Source: DAOVQB01 sp023128935 (GTDB lineage: Bacteria > Eisenbacteria > RBG-16-71-46 > CAIMUX01 > WJJG01). From it: a DNA stretch of 33,978 nt. The position numbers and the translations under genes were made by a program. The stretch is from positions 1-33,978 of the forward strand of contig DAOVQB010000024.1 in assembly GCA_030628905.1 (NCBI GenBank), in the 5' to 3' direction. Under the pieces are notes generated by a model. It searched no databases, was not told where the DNA came from, and saw nothing but the letters and a program-made list of their open reading frames with translations. How positions within the stretch are numbered: position 1 is the first letter of the stretch; each line of letters begins with the position of its first letter. Shown one piece after another: positions 7,871 to 15,529 of the stretch.

Positions 7871-8634
7871 CTTTTCTAGAGTGCCGAGTTCCCCCGAAAG
7901 GCAGAGGCCATCTGTGGGGGTCTAACTATGTTGCCAATAATCGGTTACGGGTCACTTGCCCTCTGGAACCGTGCATCCCGAAGACGCTGGAAGCCGCCGT
8001 TTGACTTTCTGACTGCTCACGCGGAATGTTCCTGGCGAGCACTTCTGTACCGCCGGCTCGGAGTGCTTACAGGATAGCGCCCAATCAATCCGGAATCCTC
8101 ATCTTACCACGCACCATCTTGCTGGGGTGCGTCTTGGATACAACTCGATGCCTTGCTATGAGCACGAAGTATACGAGCGTGTCCTGAATCACGAATCCAC
8201 TTCCCGGGAGGGTCATCCGGGCTAGTCCCGCCTCCCGCAGTCCGCGAAAACCCTGTCCCCCTTCTGGGTGGCAGGCTCCCTGGGAAGGGAGTAGATTATC
8301 TCTTGGGACAGTGCTGCTCCCGGCAGCGTCGGCCGTGAAACCCCTAAGCTGGGGTAGGAGGTGCGCCATTCTGTGCGGATCCATTGTTCTTTGATCCGCA
8401 GAACTGCGACTTCACGCCTCAGTGTGACTTCCCATGTGCGCCGTTCACGTAGCCGAGGGCCACCATGGCGGCGTCACGGAGCTCGGCCGGGGCCGGATCC
8501 TCCGCAAATACGTCGCATAAAGCCCGTATCTAGCCGGTGTTGAGCGACGGGCCCCGCGGAAGGGCTTTAGGGGCCCAGAGCGGGGACGAGAAACATGGCG
8601 GAGAGATAGAAATATCGCGGAGAGAATAGGCGCA
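7871..8634. other. Gene-poor stretch with a possible secreted-protein remnant
   Basis: No intact gene is convincing. On the minus strand 8085-8190 reads GFVIQDTLVYFVLIARHRVV followed by KMVRGKMRIPD and a stop. This resembles the last strands of the FlgD/T9SS-like C-terminal domains seen elsewhere in the window and may be a decayed copy. A perfect 8-bp hairpin (TGCGGATC at 8374-8381 with GATCCGCA at 8393-8400) has no T-run. A 49-codon plus-strand frame at 7928-8077 has nothing to support it. Confidence 0.3.
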
Positions 8635-8701
8635 GCAGTAAGGAACCACATAGCAGTAAGGAACCGCATAGCAGTGAGGGAAGGCATGGCAGTGAGGCAT
8701 G
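8635..8701 (+). repeat. 18-nt tandem repeat spanning the start of the 2Fe-2S subunit gene
   Basis: Units at 8635-8652, 8653-8670 and 8671-8688 and a partial fourth at 8689-8701 share gcagtRaggga/aaccRcata-type sequence; units 1 and 2 differ at one position. The possible start codons of the gene (GTG 8674, ATG 8686) lie in the third unit, and the purine-rich RBS-like part recurs in every unit. Confidence 0.75.
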
Positions 8702-9249
8702 ACGAGGCAACGGAACAGGGCCCTGGACGAAAGCTAACCATCCGCTTCACCCTGAATGGCTCCATCTGTGAGGCAACGGTCCCGCCGGAGACCACCCTGC
8801 TGCAGCTCCTGCGCGACCGGCTCAATCTGACCGGCACCAAATGCGGCTGCGAGATCGGCGAATGCGGCGCTTGCACAGTGATCCTCGATGGCCGGGCAGT
8901 GGCGAGCTGCCTCGTACTGGCCGGACAGGTCGATGGACTGCACGTCCAGACCGTTGAGGGACTGGCCGGGAAACCAGCTCCAACGGCTGAGGAATTGCAT
9001 CCGCTTCAGAAGGCCTTTCTCGACCGCGATGCCGTGGCGTGCGGATTCTGCACGCCCGGAATGCTAATGTCGGCCAAGGCTCTACTGGATGAGAACCCCG
9101 AGCCTTCCAGAGACGAGATCCGCAGGGCAATCAGCGGGAACCTGTGCCGCTGCACCGGATACATTCCCATCGTTGAGGCCATCGAGAGGGCCGCGAGCGA
9201 GATCAACAGACAATCAGCCTGTCACGAGCACGATGAAAGGGAAGCATGA
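8686..9249 (+). CDS. Molybdenum hydroxylase 2Fe-2S subunit (XdhC/CoxS type)
   Basis: This small subunit carries both 2Fe-2S clusters of the xanthine-oxidase family. The plant-ferredoxin-type cluster is C-G-C-E-I-G-E-C-G-A-C plus a later Cys. The helical-domain cluster is CGFCTPGM with NLCRCTGY. Electrons pass from the Mo centre through them to FAD. Start chosen at ATG 8686 because GAGGG is 5 nt upstream; a GTG at 8674 would add four residues. The 187-residue length is slightly long because of an N-terminal extension before KLTIRFTLNG and a polar tail. The next gene starts with an ATGA overlap, so the two are coupled. Its FAD partner is probably the truncated gene at 3-776, now about 8 kb upstream; no large Mo subunit for this set is in view. 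Confidence 0.93.
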   Translation: MAVRHDEATEQGPGRKLTIRFTLNGSICEATVPPETTLLQLLRDRLNLTGTKCGCEIGECGACTVILDGRAVASCLVLAGQVDGLHVQTVEGLAGKPAPTAEELHPLQKAFLDRDAVACGFCTPGMLMSAKALLDENPEPSRDEIRRAISGNLCRCTGYIPIVEAIERAASEINRQSACHEHDEREA

Positions 9250-10913
9250 TGGCCCGCAGGCGAGGAGCTCCACCGCCGCCGCGGACGGGGCCACGGCAGG
9301 ACTCTCGTGTACAAGCTGGTGCAAAGGCGCCTCAGCGCCCGGGGAAGCAATCTGCCCTCTCTGATACGATGCGCAGCGAACACGCCTTCACCTTCTCGCA
9401 GGCAGTTAGCGAAGCCTGGCGCTGTCTACAGTGCTTCGATCCCCCCTGCACACAGGCATGCCCGGCGGGAATCGTGATCCCGCGCTTTATTCGGATGATC
9501 CGAAGTTGGAATATCGAGGGCGCAGCAGAGGTGGTCAGGAGTTCCAACCCGATGGCGATGAGCTGCGGCCTGGCCTGCCCCGACGAGCAGCTCTGCGCCT
9601 CGGCCTGCACACGGGCGGAAATCGATCGGCCCGTCGAGATCCGCCGCCTGCACCAGTTCGTCACCGAGCAGTCGGACGTTACCCGGCCGAGACCTCCCAA
9701 GGTCGCGCCCTGCGTAGAAGGACGCCGCATAGCCATAGTTGGTGCAGGACCCGCCGGACTGGCTTGCGCGTTCGAACTAAGGCGCGTGGGACTCAGTGTA
9801 ACCCTATTTGAGAAGCGAGATCGCTTGGGCGGCGTGCTCTCTAACACAATCCCCCTCTATCGCTTCTCTGAAGGCGCGGTGCTTCAAGATGCCCGCTGGT
9901 CGCTTGGACTGCCCCTCAGACGTTCCCACTCGAGGGCGAAGAAAGCACGGACGGATAAGTCCCAGGCCTCCGCTGATGTAACACTGCGCGCATCAGTCGA
10001 TGTCAGACTGCGCACAGAAGCCACGGATGTCGAGACTCTGGCCAAGGAGTTTGACGCTGTCTTCATCGCTACGGGAATATCGGGCAGCACGTCCGCAGCT
10101 GCAGCCGTTAAACCGGGCACTGCATCCGGCGCACCTGAGGTGTCGCCCACATCACCTGCGATTCCACCCACAGAACTAGAGACCGCATCCGCCCGGCATG
10201 GAGCAGTATCGCTCCCACTACCGCTTGAGGGAATCCACCTCAAGGGTGTATGCGCAGCAGAGGATTTCCTCGAAAGGTGCCGCAGAGTTCGCTATCGCAA
10301 TACCATCGGATCCGATGTAGTCGTCATTGGAGGCGGGAATGTTGCTGTCGATGCGGCCTTGGCAGCCGTGCAGTGCGGTGAGATGAGGTCCGCCGCAGGA
10401 CCCTTGCGCGCCACCGCGCGACGTGGGCAGATCACCGCAAAACCTCGTGTACACATCTTGTACAGAAGAACCAGGGCACAGATGCCCGCCTGGGAGCGTG
10501 AGCTGCAGGAGGCCGAATGTGCAGGCGTGGTGATACACTTCCTCGTGAGCCCCGTCGCACTCGTCGGCAAGCGGGGAAGACTCACCGGAATTAAGCTTGG
10601 CAAGACAACCTTGGGGCCAGAGGACGCAAGCGGCCGCCCGCGACCAGTGCCCCTGCCAGGAAGCGAATTCATCATGCCCTGCGATCAGGCCATCCTCGCC
10701 ACCGGGATGCGGCTCGACCGTGGTCCGCTAGGGACGCTTCCCATTACCAAGCACGGTTTATTGAGGGCAAACCCGCGGACGCGCCGGGTGCGGGGGAACA
10801 TCTTCGCCGGGGGGGATGCTGCCGGAGCAGAGCAGTCGATAGTGGCAGCTGTACGTGATGGAAAACTCGCAGCCCGAGCAATCGCGGCTTCTCTGGGCGT
10901 GAAGGATGTCTGA
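9246..10913 (+). CDS. PreT-like NAD(P)H:acceptor oxidoreductase, dihydropyrimidine dehydrogenase subunit A type
   Basis: This 555-residue protein has the PreT/GltD architecture. An N-terminal alpha-helical Fe-S domain carries CLQCFDPPCTQACP and SCGLACPDEQLCASAC. An FAD-binding Rossmann motif follows (IVGAGPAGLACAFELRR), then an NAD(P)H-binding one (VVIGGGNVAVDAALAA with LYRRTRAQMPAWERE), and the late FAD motif NIFAGGDAAG. Such subunits oxidise NAD(P)H and feed electrons to a PreA-type FMN subunit, encoded here by the next gene. The ATG overlaps the stop of the 2Fe-2S gene. About 40 Arg/Pro/Gly-rich residues precede the conserved domain; a start at 9369 is possible. Two unusual inserts lie in the FAD domain: an 8-residue duplication at about 241-256 and an Ala/Ser/Pro/Thr-rich loop at about 280-325. 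By context it replaces the N-terminal half of YgfK-like proteins (inference). Confidence 0.88.
   Translation: MMARRRGAPPPPRTGPRQDSRVQAGAKAPQRPGKQSALSDTMRSEHAFTFSQAVSEAWRCLQCFDPPCTQACPAGIVIPRFIRMIRSWNIEGAAEVVRSSNPMAMSCGLACPDEQLCASACTRAEIDRPVEIRRLHQFVTEQSDVTRPRPPKVAPCVEGRRIAIVGAGPAGLACAFELRRVGLSVTLFEKRDRLGGVLSNTIPLYRFSEGAVLQDARWSLGLPLRRSHSRAKKARTDKSQASADVTLRASVDVRLRTEATDVETLAKEFDAVFIATGISGSTSAAAAVKPGTASGAPEVSPTSPAIPPTELETASARHGAVSLPLPLEGIHLKGVCAAEDFLERCRRVRYRNTIGSDVVVIGGGNVAVDAALAAVQCGEMRSAAGPLRATARRGQITAKPRVHILYRRTRAQMPAWERELQEAECAGVVIHFLVSPVALVGKRGRLTGIKLGKTTLGPEDASGRPRPVPLPGSEFIMPCDQAILATGMRLDRGPLGTLPITKHGLLRANPRTRRVRGNIFAGGDAAGAEQSIVAAVRDGKLAARAIAASLGVKDV
9966..10013 (+). repeat. 24-nt in-frame duplication in the PreT-like gene
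   Basis: Units 9966-9989 and 9990-10013 encode ASADVTLR and ASVDVRLR. They lie just before the family's FDAVFIATG strand, in a loop of the first Rossmann domain. Confidence 0.6.
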
Positions 10914-10962
10914 GCCTCAGTAAAGGCGGCCTCCATCGGCGTGAAGGATGTCTGAGCCTCAG
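10896..10962 (+). repeat. Duplicated 3' end of the PreT-like gene (42-nt period)
   Basis: The 25 nt at 10896-10920, which include the last codons and the TGA of the PreT-like gene, recur exactly at 10938-10962, 42 nt downstream. The second copy is non-coding and lies in the spacer before the PreA-like gene. Confidence 0.85.
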
Positions 10963-11071
10963 CAATAGAGGACAGAATCGAAACTCTAGCAACGCGGCAG
11001 CACCATAATCAGGGAAACGGTGGCGCCGGAATTCAGGAAATGCAATAAAGACCAGATCCTGGGAGGCGCTA

Positions 11072-12379
11072 ATGGCAGGGAGCAAACAAGGCAGCGTGGA
11101 AGATCGTCTCGATCACGAACGCCTCTATAGTTACGACAACCTGAGGACCAGCGTCTGCGGTATCGAGTTTGAGAATCCATTCATCCTCGCAGCGTCACCA
11201 TGCACGGATGAACTCGATACCGTGAGCCGGGCCCTGGAAATGGGCTGGGCCGGAGCTGTCCTCAAGACAACCTCGGTCGAAGGAACTAGAGTTGATCTCG
11301 CCTACCCGATGATGACCTCTCTCGACTACGGCGGTGAAAGGCTGGTTGGGATGGGCAACATCGATCTGATCAGCGTCCATACGATTGATATCATTGAGAA
11401 GCGCGTACGCAAACTCAAGAAGAGGTTTCCTGGGAAGGTCATCATTGCCTCCATCATGGGCCAGGCGCGTGAGGATTGGCAGGCGCTCGTGCGGCGTCTG
11501 GAGTCGGCCGGGGCCGATATGATCGAGTGCTCCTTCTCTTGTCCCCAGGGGAGCATGGGCGAGGACGCGGGCAAGATGCTGGCACAGTCCGTGAAAGCCA
11601 CGGAGATGGTTGCGGCGTGGGTAAAAGCGGCCGCCAGGAAGATACCTGTGTCGATCAAGATCACACCCCAGGTCACGGATATCGTGGAAGTGGCCAAGGC
11701 GCTCGAACGCGCCGGCGTGGACGCTATCAGCGCGTCGAATTCCGTGCCGGCCCTTATGGGTGTGGACATCGAGACCTTCATCCCCTACCCGTCACTGGGC
11801 AGCCAATCCACATACTCGGGTCTCACGGGCCCGGCCATCAAGCCGATCACCCTTAGGACGCTGTCGGAGATCGCCAAGAATGTCCCCCTGCCGATTCTTG
11901 GAACTGGAGGTGCTTCCAATTGGAGGGACGCGGTCGAGTACATGCTCGTCGGCGCTGGTATCGTGCAATTCTGTACGGCTCCCATGCATTACGGATTCAG
12001 GATCATCGATGACCTCAAGAGTGGCATGTCTCTCTACCTTTCAAGAAAGGGGCTTTCTGGGCCTGGATCTCTGGTTGGCAAGGCTCTTACTCACATTGCT
12101 CCGCACGACAACCTCCCCCGTCTCAAGGTGAGAAGCCGTGTTGTGGAGGACCAGTGCATTCGGTGCGGTCTATGCTATGTGGCTTGTCGGGACGGGGGCC
12201 ATGAGGCCATCGAGTGGAGCGAGGATCGTCTGCCCCGTATCGACGAGGAGCAGTGCGTTGGATGCGGGCTGTGTCTCGCAGTCCGGCCCGTGCAGGAATG
12301 TCTCGTCATGGAAGCCTTTGAGACAGAGAAGAGCTCTAATCAGAAAAAGGCGCGCAAGGCCGTTAGGATGAAGCGTTGA
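11072..12379 (+). CDS. PreA-like FMN subunit of a dihydropyrimidine-dehydrogenase-type reductase
   Basis: The 435-residue protein has a dihydroorotate-dehydrogenase-like FMN barrel with the PreA/DPD landmarks NPFILAASP, IASIMGQ, ECSFSCPQG, KITPQVTDIVEVAKALERAG and SGLTGPAIKPITLR. A C-terminal ferredoxin domain follows. With the PreT-like protein encoded upstream it should form a heteromeric reductase acting on a C=C or C=N bond of a pyrimidine- or purine-derived ring. GGGAGG stands 5 nt before the ATG. The first ferredoxin motif is normal (CIRCGLCYVAC). The second reads CVGCGLCLAVRPVQEC: the Cys expected before Pro is Arg (codon cgg at 12284-12286), so one 4Fe-4S cluster lacks a usual ligand. 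The PreT+PreA pair probably takes the place of YgfK in this cluster. Confidence 0.88.
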   Translation: MAGSKQGSVEDRLDHERLYSYDNLRTSVCGIEFENPFILAASPCTDELDTVSRALEMGWAGAVLKTTSVEGTRVDLAYPMMTSLDYGGERLVGMGNIDLISVHTIDIIEKRVRKLKKRFPGKVIIASIMGQAREDWQALVRRLESAGADMIECSFSCPQGSMGEDAGKMLAQSVKATEMVAAWVKAAARKIPVSIKITPQVTDIVEVAKALERAGVDAISASNSVPALMGVDIETFIPYPSLGSQSTYSGLTGPAIKPITLRTLSEIAKNVPLPILGTGGASNWRDAVEYMLVGAGIVQFCTAPMHYGFRIIDDLKSGMSLYLSRKGLSGPGSLVGKALTHIAPHDNLPRLKVRSRVVEDQCIRCGLCYVACRDGGHEAIEWSEDRLPRIDEEQCVGCGLCLAVRPVQECLVMEAFETEKSSNQKKARKAVRMKR

Positions 12380-12413
12380 ATAGGTGCTCGATCAGGGCCG
12401 CCAGGAGGAGCCG

Positions 12414-13910
12414 TTGAACAGGATAGTCATCTCGAACGGAATCGTCTTCACAGGAGAAGAAATCCTCTCCTCAGCCACTGTGGTCATAGAGGGTGATACG
12501 ATTGCACATGTTATCTCCGGAGATGATTCGGCCCGCAACATGCCGGCACTCGGAGACGGAAATGAGAACAGGCCTTCGAATAAAACCAGCCATACGAATG
12601 GAGCCAGCCCCTCGAATCGAACAAGCCCCACGTATGCAGCCAGCCCCGCGAATCAAACAAGCCCCACGAATGGAGCCGGCCGTACCAACCGCGCCAGTCA
12701 AGTCGCCAATGAAGCAGACACTATATATGTTGATGCATCGGGAAGGCTCGTGACCCCGGGCCTAGTGAACGCTCACACACACATCTACTCTGCCCTCGCT
12801 CGCGGCATTGCCCTCAAGGACCCACCACCAACCAACTTCGTTCAAAATCTCGAACGCCTGTGGTGGAGGCTCGACCGTGCCCTCACGATGGATGAGATCA
12901 GGCTGTCAGCTCGCCTTCACGCCGTTGAATGCCTGAAGAGCGGAGTCACAACCATCTTCGATCACCATGCTTCCCAAAGGGCAATCCGAGGATCCCTATC
13001 CACCATCGCCCAGGCGCTTGGTGAATTGGGCCTCAGGGCATGCTTGTGCTTCGAGGTTTCGGACAGAGAGGGAGCCGCGGCAGTTGCAGCAGGCGTCGAG
13101 GAAAACTCCGCATTCATCCGCGACACGCTGGATGCCGAGGGGACGATGCTACGAGCCCGCTTCGGGTTACACGCTTCCCTGACTCTGTCTGATGCCACGT
13201 TGGAAGCTTGCACAAAGGCCGTGGACTCTTGCTCAGTGGGGTTTCATATCCATGTAGCCGAAGATAAGTCCGATCAAACAGACGCGGAGAGCCGCTATTC
13301 CCTCCGGGTAATCGAGCGCCTAGCGCGCTTCGGTGTGTTGGGACCACAGACGATATGCGTTCATGGCATTCATCTGGACGAACGGGAGATCGACATCCTC
13401 GCGGCGTCCAGCGCCTGGCTCGTTCACTGCCCCGAATCTAACATGAACAATGCTGTGGGATGCACCTCCCTTCAGGAACTCAAGAGCGCTGGCGTGCGTC
13501 TGGCTCTCGGGACAGATGGATTCACAGCCAATATGATGCGTGAAGCCCTCAGCGCGCACCTGTTGCAAAACCATCTGACCGGACAACCCGGCGCCGGATA
13601 CAATACTGTACCGGATCTACTGTTCTCAGCCAATGCAGCCTTGGCACGTGAAACCTTCGGTGTAGATATAGGGCTGCTATGCGAGGGCAGCCCGGCGGAT
13701 CTAGTCGTCTGGGATTACCGTCCCCCCACGCCCCTCACGATGAACAGCCTGTGGGGACACATCCTCTTCGGCCTGGTCAATGCCCGAGCTGAGGATGTGA
13801 TCATCTCGGGAAGGCATGTCCTGCAGAACGGCGTACCGGTTTCCTGCAACGAAGCTGACCTCGCAAGGCATTGCTCGCTGGCAGCCCAGGATCTGTGGGA
13901 TAGGTTCTGA
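12414..13910 (+). CDS. ssnA: SsnA-like amidohydrolase
   Basis: A metal-dependent amidohydrolase of the SsnA/TrzN/guanine-deaminase-like group. Visible ligand motifs are GLVNAHTHIYSALARGI, GFHIHVAED, CVHGIHL and LALGTDGFTANM, and the C-terminal composite domain closes with ADLVVWDYRPPTP and VIISGRHVLQNG. SsnA is a standing member of the selenium/purine-linked yge-ygf cluster; its exact reaction is not firmly known, and deamination or ring opening of a purine-derived heterocycle is the expected chemistry. Start: TTG 12414 has AGGAGG at 12403-12408 and gives NRIVISNGIVFTG at the N-terminus, as in the family; GTG 12384 is the alternative. The 498-residue product is longer than usual because of a 48-residue four-unit repeat at about residues 55-102, before DTIYVDASGRLVTPG. 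Confidence 0.88.
   Translation: MNRIVISNGIVFTGEEILSSATVVIEGDTIAHVISGDDSARNMPALGDGNENRPSNKTSHTNGASPSNRTSPTYAASPANQTSPTNGAGRTNRASQVANEADTIYVDASGRLVTPGLVNAHTHIYSALARGIALKDPPPTNFVQNLERLWWRLDRALTMDEIRLSARLHAVECLKSGVTTIFDHHASQRAIRGSLSTIAQALGELGLRACLCFEVSDREGAAAVAAGVEENSAFIRDTLDAEGTMLRARFGLHASLTLSDATLEACTKAVDSCSVGFHIHVAEDKSDQTDAESRYSLRVIERLARFGVLGPQTICVHGIHLDEREIDILAASSAWLVHCPESNMNNAVGCTSLQELKSAGVRLALGTDGFTANMMREALSAHLLQNHLTGQPGAGYNTVPDLLFSANAALARETFGVDIGLLCEGSPADLVVWDYRPPTPLTMNSLWGHILFGLVNARAEDVIISGRHVLQNGVPVSCNEADLARHCSLAAQDLWDRF
12576..12719 (+). repeat. 36-nt in-frame tandem repeat within ssnA
   Basis: Four 36-nt units start at 12576, 12612, 12648 and 12684; the last is diverged. They encode 12-residue Asn/Thr/Ser/Pro-rich units such as SNRTSPTYAASP. 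The array interrupts the N-terminal beta-domain between the first strands and DASGRLVTPGLVNAHTH, where family members have only a short turn, so it should protrude as a flexible loop. Confidence 0.85.
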
Positions 13911-13922
13911 TGCCGGGACTGT

Positions 13923-14100
13923 TGGAGAGAAGCCCCAATCAGCCCGATCAGCGCGTGGCGGGGCTTTGCGGAAGCCAAATAAAGAAGACGAAGTCGGATG
14001 GTTCCGGCCCTTGGCTTTTTGGAGAGAGCCCCAAGCAATCCAATTAGCGCGTAACAGGGTTCTGTTGGCGTTGTATGAGGAAGATAAAAACAGATGGTTG
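13923..14100 (+). repeat. Imperfect ~82-nt direct repeat between ssnA and the next gene
   Basis: Copy 1 (13923-14004) and copy 2 (14020-14100) share TGGAGAGA, GCCCCAA, TTAGCGCGT-like blocks, a purine-rich GAAGA block and a final GATGGTT. In copy 2 this last block is the start codon region of the downstream PLP enzyme (ATG 14094). In copy 1 it forms a decoy GATGGTT. Confidence 0.6.
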
Positions 14101-15377
14101 AGTTCTCTTTCGTCAAGTGCCTGCGATGCGTAACGTGCGGCGCGGAATATGAGATCGACGAGTCAGTTCACACTTGCTCTACCTGTGGTCCACTCCTGGG
14201 CACGCTGGATGTCTTGTACGACACCGATCGTCTGGCCGCCTCGTTCGGCCCAGATATACTCAAGGAACGCACAGATCCAACGATCTGGCGCTACCATGAA
14301 ATCCTGCCGATACGCGATAGAAGTGCCCCGGTTGCAATCCCTGTAGGCATGACTCCCCTCTACTCACTTGATTCAGCCCTCGGCTTCAACGCGCCAAAAC
14401 GGCTTCTCATCAAGGACGACACGAGACATCCAAGCGGATCCACCAAGGACAGGGCAACCGCAGTCGCCATGGCGCGCGCCAGAGAAGTCGGCGTCTCGAG
14501 TGTGGCTGCCGCATCTACGGGAAATGCCGCCTCATCGCTGGCCACATTCGCAGCCAGGGCGGGCCTGGCGTGCTGCATCTTCGCACCCGCTACGGCCCCG
14601 GCAGCCAAGCTGCTTCAGATCAGGGCGCACGGAGCCACGCTCCTCGCTATCGAGGGAACCTATGATCAGGCCTTCGACCTCTGCATGGCAACATGTGAAC
14701 GACTGGGTTTCTACAATCGCAACACCGCTGTAAACCCTTTCCTAAGCGAAGGGAAAAAGACAATCGCACTCGAGATATGGGAACAGCTTGGGTTCCGAGC
14801 ACCGGATGTGATTGTCGTGCCGGTTGGAGATGGTTGCATTGTGGGGGGCGTGTACAAAGGCTTCTGCGATCTTCTCGATCTGGAGCTGATTCCGAGGATC
14901 CCGAGAATCATAGGGGTTCAGGCTTCCGGTTCGTCAGCGCTGGCAGTAGCCTGGCGCGAGGGGCTGGAGCGGTGCAAGCCCTCGCAAGCCTCCACTCTCG
15001 CCGACTCGATTTGCGTCTCGCACCCTCGAGACCAGATCAAGGCACTGCGGGCCATTCGTGAATCGGACGGGCTATTCATCACTGTCGACGATCAGGCCAT
15101 TCTCGAAGCGCTGTCCATACTTGCCTCCAAAGCAGGAATCCTGGTTGAACCTGCAGCTGCAGCGCCGCTCGCCGGTCTCAAGGAAGCCTTGGCCAAGGGG
15201 CAGATCGAAAGCGACGCAGAGGTAGTTCTTCTGCACACGGGGCACGGGCTCAAGGACATCGATGCGCTCCAAAAAGCCTCAGCCGGGAACAGGCCCTTGA
15301 GTGTGAAACCGGATCTGGAGGAGGTGGCAGAGGCGCTAACGAAAAAACGGGTGAAGGATGCAGGGCAGAATGGATGA
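14094..15377 (+). CDS. Threonine-synthase-like PLP-dependent enzyme (fold type II) with N-terminal zinc-ribbon-like motif
   Basis: The 427-residue protein begins with CVTCGAEYEIDESVHTCSTC, two CxxC pairs like the N-terminal zinc-ribbon of archaeal-type threonine synthases. The PLP-binding lysine is in HPSGSTKDRAT, the substrate loop is AAASTGNAASSLA, and the phosphate-binding glycine region is VVPVGDGCIVGGVYKGF. Fold type II enzymes eliminate or replace groups at the beta or gamma carbon of amino acids. It lies between ssnA and ygeY, where classical clusters carry ygeX (diaminopropionate ammonia-lyase, also fold type II). It may deaminate a 2,3-diamino- or hydroxy-amino acid formed from the ring (inference), or be a genuine threonine synthase. 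gaggaag precedes the ATG. Its stop lies in the first copy of a 37-nt repeat. Confidence 0.82.
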   Translation: MVEFSFVKCLRCVTCGAEYEIDESVHTCSTCGPLLGTLDVLYDTDRLAASFGPDILKERTDPTIWRYHEILPIRDRSAPVAIPVGMTPLYSLDSALGFNAPKRLLIKDDTRHPSGSTKDRATAVAMARAREVGVSSVAAASTGNAASSLATFAARAGLACCIFAPATAPAAKLLQIRAHGATLLAIEGTYDQAFDLCMATCERLGFYNRNTAVNPFLSEGKKTIALEIWEQLGFRAPDVIVVPVGDGCIVGGVYKGFCDLLDLELIPRIPRIIGVQASGSSALAVAWREGLERCKPSQASTLADSICVSHPRDQIKALRAIRESDGLFITVDDQAILEALSILASKAGILVEPAAAAPLAGLKEALAKGQIESDAEVVLLHTGHGLKDIDALQKASAGNRPLSVKPDLEEVAEALTKKRVKDAGQNG

Positions 15378-15529
15378 AATCCAAATGGGTGGCGGTCGAG
15401 GCTCAGACGGATGAAATCCAAACCGCTAACAGTCGAGGCTCAGATGGATGAGATCCAAACCGGTAGCAGTCGAGGCTCAGATGGATGAGATCCAAACCGG
15501 TAGCAGTCGAGGCTCAGATGGATGAGATC
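15369..15529 (+). repeat. 37-nt tandem repeat bridging two genes, carrying repeated RBS-start modules
   Basis: Copies start at 15369, 15406, 15443 and 15480, with a partial fifth at 15517. Copies 3 and 4 are identical over 37 nt. Copy 1 contains the TGA of the PLP gene (15375-15377), and the partial copy contains the ATG of ygeY (15518). Copies 3-5 share a weak RBS GAGG 5 nt before ATGGATGA. The ATGs at 15444 and 15481 each open a 14-codon frame whose TGA lies just inside the next copy, overlapping its ATG by 8 nt. The last mini-ORF ends at 15525, overlapping the ygeY start. Confidence 0.9.

Noticed and set aside
7928..8077. 49-codon plus-strand ORF
   Set aside because: Only a weak G-run upstream, no recognisable sequence and unusual composition; likely chance.
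8374..8400. Rho-independent terminator
   Set aside because: The hairpin is perfect but short with an 11-nt loop and no T-run, and no gene ends just before it.
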